DNA from: Devosia sp.
Lineage (GTDB): Bacteria > Pseudomonadota > Alphaproteobacteria > Rhizobiales > Devosiaceae
Assembly (NCBI GenBank): GCA_028290245.1
Contig: JAQGKG010000081.1
Span: 1 to 8,329, forward strand
Length of the DNA stretch: 8,329 bases
Direction: 5' to 3'
Shown here piece after piece: positions 1 to 8,329 of the stretch (the first letter of the stretch is position 1; the number at the start of each line of letters is the position of its first letter). A program made the translations under genes and the position numbers. The notes beneath the pieces were generated by a model. That model was not told the origin of the DNA, did not search any database, and saw only the letters and a list, made by a program, of their open reading frames with translations.

Positions 1-46
1 CGGCGGTTTTCAAGACCGCTGCAATCGACCACTCTGCCACCCTTCC
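1..46 (-). tRNA. tRNA-Ser (UGA anticodon), partial at window edge
   Basis: Read on the minus strand, the first 46 nt of a class II tRNA are visible, starting at base 46. They comprise a GGAAGGG acceptor strand, a D arm with the GTGGT loop core, and an anticodon stem GCGGT/ACCGC enclosing the loop CTTGAAA. The anticodon is TGA (bases 10-12), which decodes UCA and related serine codons. The variable arm, T arm and 3' acceptor half lie beyond the left edge. The strand matches the terC-qor unit upstream. The 55-bp gap from qor leaves room for its own promoter, but I cannot point to one. Confidence 0.93.
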
Positions 47-73
47 GTAGGTGAGCGTTTAGCGATTGAGCGC

Positions 74-89
74 CGGGCTGTCCAGCCCG
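74..89 (-). terminator. Candidate hairpin terminator after qor
   Basis: A perfect 6-bp inverted repeat, CGGGCT / AGCCCG, with a GTCC loop lies 12 bases past the qor stop codon and before the tRNA-Ser gene. On the minus strand the stem is not followed by a clear U tract (GCGCTCAATCG follows). It is therefore a weak or factor-assisted terminator candidate, or an RNA 3'-end stabilising hairpin. Confidence 0.35.
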
Positions 90-101
90 ACGCATCAGGG
101 T

Positions 102-1073
102 TTATGGCAGCAGGACGACGGAGCCCGTGGTCTCGCGCCGTTCGAGCGCACGATGCGCGTCGGCGGCTTCGCTGAGCGGGAAGGTGCGGCCGATCTCGAC
201 CTTGATGGCGCCGCTCTGGACCGCGGCGAAAAGCGCCGAGGCGCCTTCGAGCAGTTCGTCGCGGGTTTGGAAATAGTGCCCACTGGTGGGGCGGGTGACG
301 TAGAGCGAACCCTTGCGCGACAGCACGGTGATATCGGGGATGCTAACCACGCCGGAGGCATTGCCGAAGCTGACCATCAAACCACGCGGACGCAGGCAAT
401 CCAGCGATTTTTCGAAAGTTGACTTGCCGACGCCGTCATAGACCACATCGACGCCCCTACCCCCGGTCAGCTCACGGGTGCGGGCGGCGAAGTCTTCGGT
501 GTTGTAGTTGATGACGTGGTCGCAACCATGCGCCTTGGCCAGCGCGACCTTCTCGTCGCTACCGGCCGTGCCAATAACGGTCGCGCCGAGCGACTTGGCC
601 CATTGTGTGGCGATCAGCCCGGTGCCGCCTGCCGCGGCGTGCCACAGGATAGTCTCACCCTTGGCCAGCGGCCAGGTCTTGAACAGCAGATAATACGCCG
701 TGAGGCCTTTGAGCATGATCGCGGCCGCGGTCTCGTTACTGATGCCATCGGGGATGGGCACCAGCCTGTCTGCAACAGCGATGCGTTCATCGGCATAGGC
801 GCCGATCTGGCCCTGATAGGCGACGCGGTCACCGACTTTGAGGCTGGTAACACCATCGCCAAGTGCCGTGACGACACCAGCGCCTTCGCTACCGGCGACG
901 AATGGCGTTTGCACCGGGTAGAGGCCGGAGCGCTGGTAGGTGTCGATGAAGTTGAGTCCGATGGCGGTCTGCTTGAGTGCCACCTGCCCCGGCCCAGGAC
1001 TGGCCAATGGCCAGTCCTCGACTGTAAGGACGTCGGGTCCACCCGTGTGGTGGACGACGACGGCCCGGGTCAT
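102..1073 (-). CDS. qor: NADPH:quinone oxidoreductase (zinc-independent MDR family)
   Basis: The 323-residue protein aligns from memory over its full length with E. coli Qor (QorA), a cytosolic enzyme that reduces quinones using NADPH. Visible hallmarks are the N-terminal substrate-domain motif NFIDTYQRSGLYP (residues 41-53), the region around residues 60-84 (AGSEGAG...VGDRVAY), the Rossmann nucleotide-binding loop HAAAGGTG (145-152), and a C-terminal segment with RGLMVSFGNASG (230-241) and GSLYVTRP (255-262). The catalytic and structural zinc cysteines of alcohol dehydrogenases are absent, as expected for this subfamily. The ATG overlaps the TGA of the upstream terC-family gene by four bases (ATGA). 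No convincing Shine-Dalgarno sequence precedes it, so translation is probably coupled. Length is normal for the family. Substrate preference cannot be read from sequence. Confidence 0.93.
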   Translation of the reverse strand: MTRAVVVHHTGGPDVLTVEDWPLASPGPGQVALKQTAIGLNFIDTYQRSGLYPVQTPFVAGSEGAGVVTALGDGVTSLKVGDRVAYQGQIGAYADERIAVADRLVPIPDGISNETAAAIMLKGLTAYYLLFKTWPLAKGETILWHAAAGGTGLIATQWAKSLGATVIGTAGSDEKVALAKAHGCDHVINYNTEDFAARTRELTGGRGVDVVYDGVGKSTFEKSLDCLRPRGLMVSFGNASGVVSIPDITVLSRKGSLYVTRPTSGHYFQTRDELLEGASALFAAVQSGAIKVEIGRTFPLSEAADAHRALERRETTGSVVLLP

Positions 1074-1954
1074 TTCGGCGTCCGTGGCTTGCGCGGCGCC
1101 GACTTCGGCCGAGCCTGAGCGCGGGCAATCGGCGTCGACTTAGGCGTGGTCTTCGTCACCGCCGCTGCGCCGGTACTGCCGGCAACTGACCCGGTTTGTC
1201 CGGTGAAAGGCGCTGACTGGGAGTGTGCGCCGCCCAGCTTGGCCCGTTTGCGGCCCGAGGCGATGATGTTGATCGCCTCGACCAGAACAGAGAATGCCAT
1301 GGCGGCGTAGATATAGCCCTTGGGAATGTGGAAGCCGAGGCCATCAGCCACCAGCGAAACGCCGATCAGCAGCAGGAAGGCCAGCGCCAGCATCTTTGTG
1401 GTCGGGTGATCGGCGACGAACTTGGCCACTGGGCCGGATGCAACGAACATCACGCCGACGGCGACGATAACCGCGGCGATCATCACTTCGACGTCGTCGG
1501 CCATGCCCACGGCGGTGACGATCGAGTCAATCGAGAACACCATGTCGATGACGATGATCTGGCCGATAATAGCGGCGAAAACCGCACCGGCCTTGCGGCC
1601 CATATCGTTCTCGTGCGGCTCTTCGATTGCCGCATGCATCTCGTGGGTTGCCTTGTAGACAAGAAAAGCACCACCGGCGATCAGGATGAGGTCTTTCCAC
1701 GACAGGTCGAGGCCGAATGCCGAAACGGCGGGCTGGGTCAGGCTGATGATCCAGGAAATCACCAGCAGCAGCAGGATGCGGAACACCAGCGCCAGCGCCA
1801 GGCCGATCTTGCGGGCGCGATCGGCCTGCTCCTTGGGCAGGCGCGATACCAGCACCGAAATGAAGACGATATTATCGATGCCCAGCACGATCTCCATGAT
1901 CGTGAGAGTTCCGAAGGCGATCCAGGCATTGGGATCTGCCAGCAGTTCAAGCAT
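1070..1954 (-). CDS. TerC family integral membrane protein with basic C-terminal tail
   Basis: This is a polytopic inner-membrane protein of the TerC/Alx superfamily, whose members are linked to metal (notably Mn2+) export or resistance and tellurite phenotypes. Signature acidic membrane motifs are EIVLGIDN (about residues 21-28) and MVFSIDSI (about 138-145). About seven hydrophobic segments end near residue 233. I chose the ATG at 1954 (MLELLADPNAW, 294 aa) because GGAG sits 6 nt upstream. The ATG at 1966 adds MEPT but has only a weak site. After the last membrane segment comes a roughly 60-residue tail (about 235-294) rich in Ala, Pro, Thr, Lys and Arg, with 13 Lys/Arg and no Asp or Glu. 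It is probably disordered and cytosolic. The gene is co-transcribed with qor downstream. The transported substrate is not deducible. Confidence 0.9.
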   Translation of the reverse strand: MLELLADPNAWIAFGTLTIMEIVLGIDNIVFISVLVSRLPKEQADRARKIGLALALVFRILLLLVISWIISLTQPAVSAFGLDLSWKDLILIAGGAFLVYKATHEMHAAIEEPHENDMGRKAGAVFAAIIGQIIVIDMVFSIDSIVTAVGMADDVEVMIAAVIVAVGVMFVASGPVAKFVADHPTTKMLALAFLLLIGVSLVADGLGFHIPKGYIYAAMAFSVLVEAINIIASGRKRAKLGGAHSQSAPFTGQTGSVAGSTGAAAVTKTTPKSTPIARAQARPKSAPRKPRTPK

Positions 1955-2136
1955 TGTCGGCTCCATTTCGAGTCTCTAGGCCAGCTATCTAATCAGAGCT
2001 TGTCGTCAGCGAAAGGCTTAGCAGCAGGGTTTTCCGCCAACTGCGGCGTTCCGCAGCATAAAGCGGGCGTCTCAACGCTGGCTTCGGTTCGGCGGCGGGT
2101 GATAAACTGCCGATGATAACCAAAACGAGTGTCGTC
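1955..2136. promoter_or_regulatory. Divergent spacer between terC-family gene and pmpA-like gene
   Basis: This spacer of about 180 bp must hold the promoters for both the minus-strand terC-qor unit and the plus-strand YeeE-YeeE-ubiH operon. On the minus strand a GGAG ribosome-binding site (complement of about 1961-1964) supports the terC start at 1954. On the plus strand GAG at 2127-2129 precedes the ATG at 2137. I could not find a convincing -35/-10 pair in either direction; GATAAA at 2101 is the only -10-like string and lacks a good -35. A hairpin lies at 2041-2056. No manganese-riboswitch core is recognisable. Confidence 0.5.
2041..2056. repeat. Perfect inverted repeat in divergent spacer
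   Basis: CTGCGG and CCGCAG flank a CGTT loop, forming a perfect 6-bp stem near the middle of the shared intergenic region. No T tract follows on either strand, so it does not look like an intrinsic terminator. It could be a regulator half-site pair or a leader hairpin for either transcript. A chance palindrome in GC-rich DNA is also plausible. Confidence 0.4.
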
Positions 2137-2589
2137 ATGGAATCGTTCACCCCGCTCTCCGCTGCCATTGGTGGTAGCCTCATTGGCCTCGCAGCCGCCG
2201 TGCTCTGGCTTGGCAACGGCCGCATCGCTGGCATATCCGGAATTTTCGGGCAGTTGCTGCCGCCGGCCCAAACCGTGGTCTGGCGCGTGGTGTTCCTCGT
2301 CGCACTGGTCGCGGCGACATTTGCGGCGGCAAAGCTGTTTCCCGGCCTCGGCGTGGGTGGCGATGTGGCTGCACAGCTGGTCGAAGCGCCGGCTGCATGG
2401 GGCGTGCCGACGCCGGTGTGGCTGGCGATTGCGGGCGTGCTGACTGGCATCGGCACACGGATCGGCAATGGCTGCACTTCGGGGCATGGCGTGTGTGGGT
2501 TGGCGCGATTGTCGCTGCGCTCACTAGTCGCCGTGCTGGTGTTCTTCGGCGTCGCCATCATCACCGTCGCCGTGACGGGGGTGGTGTGA
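2137..2589 (+). CDS. YeeE/YedE family sulfur-transport subunit, N-terminal half type (PmpA-like)
   Basis: This is a small polytopic membrane protein of the YeeE/YedE (TsuA/PmpA) family, which moves thiosulfate or related reduced sulfur species across the inner membrane. The diagnostic motif GIGTRIGNGCTSGHGVCG occupies residues 104-121, with cysteines at 113 and 120; the NGCTSGHG cysteine is the conserved functional position in the family. Hydrophobic segments lie at about 8-26, 46-68, 94-110 and 128-149. At 150 aa it is half the size of single-chain YeeE proteins, and the partner half is the next gene. I chose ATG 2137 (MESFTPLSA, the usual family start, with GAG 7 nt upstream). An in-frame ATG at 2113 would add eight residues but has its nearest G-rich site 13 nt away. 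It begins the three-gene operon. Confidence 0.88.
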   Translation: MESFTPLSAAIGGSLIGLAAAVLWLGNGRIAGISGIFGQLLPPAQTVVWRVVFLVALVAATFAAAKLFPGLGVGGDVAAQLVEAPAAWGVPTPVWLAIAGVLTGIGTRIGNGCTSGHGVCGLARLSLRSLVAVLVFFGVAIITVAVTGVV

Positions 2590-3053
2590 TGGCCAGCCTC
2601 AAGCTCCCCTATCTCGCCACAGCCGCACTGAGTGGCGCGTTGTTCGGCGCTGGTCTTTACGTGTCGCAGATGGTCGACCCGCTGAAGGTGCTGCGCTTTC
2701 TCGATTTCGGCGCCATCCCAAGCGGCGGCTGGGACCCGAGCCTCGCCTTCGTCATCGGGCCGGCAATCATCGTGATGTTCGTCGCCGTGCAGATAGGAAA
2801 GCGCCGGTCAGCGCCGCTGTTCGACACCAGCTTTCACGAACCCCAATCGAAAAAGATCGACGGCAGGCTGATCGGCGGCGCGGCGCTGTTCGGTATCGGC
2901 TGGGGCATGGCGGGCATTTGTCCCGGCCCGGCCATCTCGCTGATCGCCTTCCTGCCGGATAACCTGTGGATTTTCCTCGTCGCTATGCTCGCCGGCTCCT
3001 TCGCAGGCAGCCTCGTGGTGCCGAGGGCGCAACGACTGGCGGTGGCTCAATGA
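2589..3053 (+). CDS. YeeE/YedE family sulfur-transport subunit, C-terminal half type (PmpB-like, DUF6691)
   Basis: A 154-residue membrane protein corresponding to the second half of YeeE/TsuA. The family motif GIGWGMAGICPGPA spans about residues 102-115, with the single cysteine at 111 in the conserved CPGPA context. Hydrophobic segments lie at about 8-26, 51-69, 95-110 and 126-144. A soluble loop of about 20 residues (71-92) carries several charged residues. Its ATG shares one base with the stop codon of the preceding half (TGATG), and G-rich sequence (GGGGGTGG) lies just upstream, so the two halves should be made in matched amounts and assemble as a heteromer. The family role is uptake of a reduced sulfur compound; which one is not determinable here. 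Confidence 0.88.
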   Translation: MASLKLPYLATAALSGALFGAGLYVSQMVDPLKVLRFLDFGAIPSGGWDPSLAFVIGPAIIVMFVAVQIGKRRSAPLFDTSFHEPQSKKIDGRLIGGAALFGIGWGMAGICPGPAISLIAFLPDNLWIFLVAMLAGSFAGSLVVPRAQRLAVAQ

Positions 3054-4201
3054 CCATGTTTGACGCAGATGCCATCGTGGTCGGCGGCGGACTGGCCGGT
3101 GTGGCGGCAGCGATTGCCGTGGCGCAGGCTGGGTTGAAAGCCATCCACCTGGCGCCCGTTGGACCGCCGGATCGGCGCACCTCCGCGCTGATGATGCCCA
3201 GCGTGGACTTCCTCGCCAGCGCCGGTCTGGTTGATGATCCCGCCGAGCTTGGCAGTGCTCTGACCCAGATCCGCATCATCGACGCCACAGGTCGGCTGAT
3301 CCGGGCGCCCGAGACGCTATTCGATGCCAGCGAAGCGGGGCTCGATGCATTCGGCTGGAACTTTGCCAACATCCGGCTACTGGAGCGATTTCAAGCCGTC
3401 GCCGCTACGCTGGACAATCTCGAAACCCGTGACATTGGGGTTACTGGTCTGGATGTCACGACCGTCACCCTCAGCGACGGCTCGCGGCTTAGCGCTCCGC
3501 TCATCGTCGGCGCCGATGGCAAGAAGTCACTGGTGCGCGACAGTGCTGGTTTGCGGGCGCGCGAAGCAGCCTTCAGCCAGTCGGCCCTGGTGTGCGATCT
3601 CGACCTTGGCCGGGCTATTGGCGGCACTTCGGTAGAATTTCACTACCCGCAAGGACCGTTCACGCTGGTTCCGGCCGGCGGCAAACGGGCCAATCTGGTG
3701 TGGATCGATGACCATGCCGTGCTGATGGCGGCGAAAGACAGCGGGCAGGAAGCACTGACCGCGACGTTGCTTGAAAAATCACAACGCCTGTTCGGCGCCA
3801 TCAAGCTCGTCAGCCCGGCCTTCGTGTTCCCGCTCAGCACGCTTAGCGTCGATAGCGCCGGTGCCGATGGCGTGGTGCTGGTCGGCGAAGCAGCTCATGC
3901 CTTCCCGCCGATCGGCGCGCAGGGGCTCAACCTGGGGCTGCGCGATGTTGCAGACCTTGCCGCAGCCCTCGCCGGCAGCGACCGCGCGGCACCGGATTGG
4001 GCGATCAAGGCCAGCCAGGATTACGCCACCCGCCGCGCCAGCGATCTCGCGCGAACCGGTGGAATGGTGGACACGCTGTTCCGCTCATTGCTGGCCGAGA
4101 TGATCCCAGTCCAGGCACTGCGCGCCGGCGGGTTGTGGGCGCTCAAGCTAGCCCCCGCCCTGCGCAAGCAGGCGTTCGCAGTCGGCATGGGTCGCCGATA
4201 G
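3050..4201 (+). CDS. UbiH/UbiF/COQ6 family FAD-dependent hydroxylase
   Basis: A 383-residue flavoprotein monooxygenase of the ubiquinone-biosynthesis hydroxylase type, which uses FAD, NAD(P)H and O2 to hydroxylate the aromatic ring of a quinone precursor. The sequence shows the FAD dinucleotide-binding GGGLAG (residues 12-17), the DG motif GADGKKSLVR (154-163), and the second FAD motif VLVGEAAHAFPPIGAQGLN (276-294). In the last, GE replaces the more common GD. The alphaproteobacterial UbiL/UbiH group is the best guess, but ring position (C1, C5 or C6) cannot be assigned. The ATG overlaps the pmpB-like stop by four bases (ATGA). A second ATG at 3056 is less likely, as it has no ribosome-binding site. 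It is the last gene of the operon and is followed by a strong hairpin. Confidence 0.88.
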   Translation: MTMFDADAIVVGGGLAGVAAAIAVAQAGLKAIHLAPVGPPDRRTSALMMPSVDFLASAGLVDDPAELGSALTQIRIIDATGRLIRAPETLFDASEAGLDAFGWNFANIRLLERFQAVAATLDNLETRDIGVTGLDVTTVTLSDGSRLSAPLIVGADGKKSLVRDSAGLRAREAAFSQSALVCDLDLGRAIGGTSVEFHYPQGPFTLVPAGGKRANLVWIDDHAVLMAAKDSGQEALTATLLEKSQRLFGAIKLVSPAFVFPLSTLSVDSAGADGVVLVGEAAHAFPPIGAQGLNLGLRDVADLAAALAGSDRAAPDWAIKASQDYATRRASDLARTGGMVDTLFRSLLAEMIPVQALRAGGLWALKLAPALRKQAFAVGMGRR

Positions 4202-4232
4202 CGCCGCGAGCGCATCCACTCCCACAAACAAA

Positions 4233-4256
4233 AAGGGCGCAGTTACCTGCGCCCTT
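4233..4256. terminator. Bidirectional intrinsic terminator between convergent genes
   Basis: A perfect 10-bp stem, AAGGGCGCAG / CTGCGCCCTT, encloses a TTAC tetraloop, 31 bases after the ubiH-family stop and 23 bases before the end of the convergent ialB-family gene. Downstream on the plus strand comes CTTCATTC, a weak T tract. On the minus strand the stem is followed by TTT-G-TTT, so it should stop transcripts from both sides and work best for the ialB-family gene. Confidence 0.88.
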
Positions 4257-4279
4257 CTTCATTCAATAATGATCCAAAC

Positions 4280-5023
4280 TTACGGCGTAGCGGGAGCCGC
4301 TGGGGTTTCAGTGCCGGCTGCTGGAGCTGGCGCATCGCCGTTGAGCTGCTGGCGCAGCGTCTCGGCACGATCCTGCAGAACCTGCTCGAGCGCATTCTCA
4401 CCCGAAGTTTCCTGGCGGAATTCGTCAAAGGTCAGTGCGGCATCGCCGTCATAGGCCGAGGTGAAACCGGCCAGAGTGATGTCGATGGTCAGGTCCTGGT
4501 TCTGGCGGTTCTTGGCGGTGAGCTTGAGCACGCCGCCCTTCTTGAGCGAGGCCACATACTGCTCGTTGATCACCAGCTGCGTGGCGCAGGAAGTCGGGTC
4601 ACACAGCATGTAGGGCACGCGGATTGGCTTGGCGCCGTCGATCTGCCAGGTCAGGCCGAACGGCAGCAGCACGCCGAGCGGAACGGCCGCAACAGCAAGC
4701 AGGCGGCTTTCCTGGCCGGGATCGTCACGCAGCAGGAACGAGCCGAGGAACTGCCCATTGGCCAGAACGACCTGGCGCATGATGCAGGCCTTCTGCCCAT
4801 CGGGCAGCGGATCGCAAACCTTGAGCCAGTTCTGGCCGGCAGCGGCGGCTTCTTCTGCCGTCGGCGCTGCTGCAGGAGCGGCAGGGTCTACGGCAGGTGC
4901 CTCAGCGGCCGGTGCTTCGACTGCGGGCGCGGCAGGAGCGGCTTCCTGCGCGAAAGCCGACAGCGGGGACAGCATGAGCGCAGCCACCGCGATACCGGCG
5001 ACGAGAGGTTTCCTGAAGTTCAT
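4280..5023 (-). CDS. Invasion-associated locus B (IalB) family secreted protein
   Basis: A 247-residue exported protein. Residues 1-26 form a Sec signal peptide (MNFRKP, hydrophobic core, predicted cleavage after SAFA). It is followed by an Ala/Pro/Glu-rich low-complexity linker (about 27-62), then the IalB fold (about 64-195). Family features are WLKVCDP (66-72), KACIMRQ (78-84), the VPLGVLLPFGL core (114-124), RVPYMLCDPTSC (135-146) and LAGFTSAYD (184-192). Cysteines 70, 80, 141 and 146 probably form two disulfides. A second Ala/Pro-rich tail ends the protein. AAGGA lies 6 nt before the ATG. The family is named after a Bartonella erythrocyte-invasion factor, but most members in Hyphomicrobiales are of unknown, probably envelope-related, function. 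Do not infer virulence from the name. Confidence 0.9.
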   Translation of the reverse strand: MNFRKPLVAGIAVAALMLSPLSAFAQEAAPAAPAVEAPAAEAPAVDPAAPAAAPTAEEAAAAGQNWLKVCDPLPDGQKACIMRQVVLANGQFLGSFLLRDDPGQESRLLAVAAVPLGVLLPFGLTWQIDGAKPIRVPYMLCDPTSCATQLVINEQYVASLKKGGVLKLTAKNRQNQDLTIDITLAGFTSAYDGDAALTFDEFRQETSGENALEQVLQDRAETLRQQLNGDAPAPAAGTETPAAPATP

Positions 5024-5077
5024 AGAATTTCCTTGGCTTCTTTGGGCGGTCCCGGGGGCTTGATGCCACCTTGAATA

Positions 5078-5093
5078 TTGAACTGCCCTTCAA
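5078..5093. repeat. Short inverted repeat upstream of ialB-family gene
   Basis: TTGAA and TTCAA, separated by CTGCCC, form a perfect 5-bp inverted repeat about 55 bp before the ialB-family start. It lies in the 146-bp spacer that follows mfd, where the ialB promoter should be. The size and spacing could suit a dimeric regulator, but a repeat this short can arise by chance. I found no strong sigma-70-type -35/-10 pair nearby. Confidence 0.25.
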
Positions 5094-5169
5094 ATGCTGA
5101 ATTCGGGCAATAACATGACCAATACACCTTGCAAAAGGATTATGGCGAGACAGGGTTGATGCGGATGGT

Positions 5170-8329
<3,160 letters not shown>

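Noticed and set aside
1..101. tRNA-Ser 3' end as an integration site for a mobile island
   Set aside because: The 3' end lies outside the window, no integrase or direct repeat is seen, and the flanking genes are ordinary chromosomal ones.
516..1118. 200-codon plus-strand frame opposite qor
   Set aside because: The composition is that of an antisense shadow and no motif is present. The minus strand encodes a full-length Qor.
1970..1974. GANTC (CcrM-type) methylation site just before the terC-family start
   Set aside because: A single GAGTC is expected by chance in a window of this size, and nothing else suggests cell-cycle control.
1223..2116. 297-codon open frame on the plus strand opposite the terC-family gene
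   Set aside because: It is the antisense shadow of a GC-rich gene. The translation is rich in Asp/His/Gln/Arg with no recognisable domain, and the opposite strand encodes a clear TerC protein with membrane segments.
1955..2136. Possible manganese (yybP-ykoY) riboswitch before the TerC-family gene
   Set aside because: Such riboswitches often precede TerC-type genes, but I cannot recognise the conserved core or the paired helices in this short leader.
2966..3049. Upstream in-frame extension of the UbiH-family gene
   Set aside because: The frame is open but its sequence belongs to the end of the pmpB-like gene in another frame. The FAD motif follows the ATG at 3050 at the normal distance.
5094..5169. 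Intrinsic terminator directly after mfd
   Set aside because: A CCTTTT run occurs on the minus strand but has no stable stem before it.

Overview
The window looks like the chromosome of a high-GC alphaproteobacterium, most likely of the order Hyphomicrobiales (Rhizobiales). The pointers are an invasion-associated locus B (IalB) family secreted protein, a ubiquinone-type FAD hydroxylase with the GEAAH/FPPIGAQGLNLG form that I associate with alphaproteobacteria, and the strong G/C bias at third codon positions. A Devosia-like genus is possible, but that is a guess from general resemblance.

Layout from left to right. (1) At the left edge is the 5' part of a serine tRNA gene with anticodon UGA, on the minus strand. 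(2) A two-gene minus-strand unit follows, terC family -> qor. The two genes overlap by four bases (ATGA). They encode a TerC-type membrane protein with an unusual basic tail and a zinc-independent NADPH:quinone oxidoreductase. (3) A divergent spacer of about 180 bp separates this unit from a plus-strand operon of three tightly coupled genes: two half-size YeeE/YedE (PmpA/PmpB-like) sulfur-compound transporter subunits and a UbiH-family FAD monooxygenase. The junctions are TGATG and ATGA. (4) A strong hairpin, usable in both directions, lies between the convergent ends of ubiH and the ialB-family gene. (5) The ialB-family gene is on the minus strand and encodes a periplasmic protein with a signal peptide, an Ala/Pro-rich linker and four cysteines. 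(6) The right third is mfd, the transcription-repair coupling factor, on the minus strand. Its N-terminal codons lie beyond the right edge.

The genes mostly belong to core or near-core functions: translation, quinone chemistry, membrane transport, envelope and DNA repair. I see no integrase, transposase, CRISPR array, toxin-antitoxin pair, phage gene or compositional break. The most interesting arrangement is the split sulfur-transporter pair translationally coupled to a quinone-biosynthesis-type hydroxylase. I did not find convincing evidence of an undescribed system. No coding-free stretch exceeds 300 bases; the longest spacers are about 180 bp (terC/pmpA-like) and about 146 bp (mfd/ialB).
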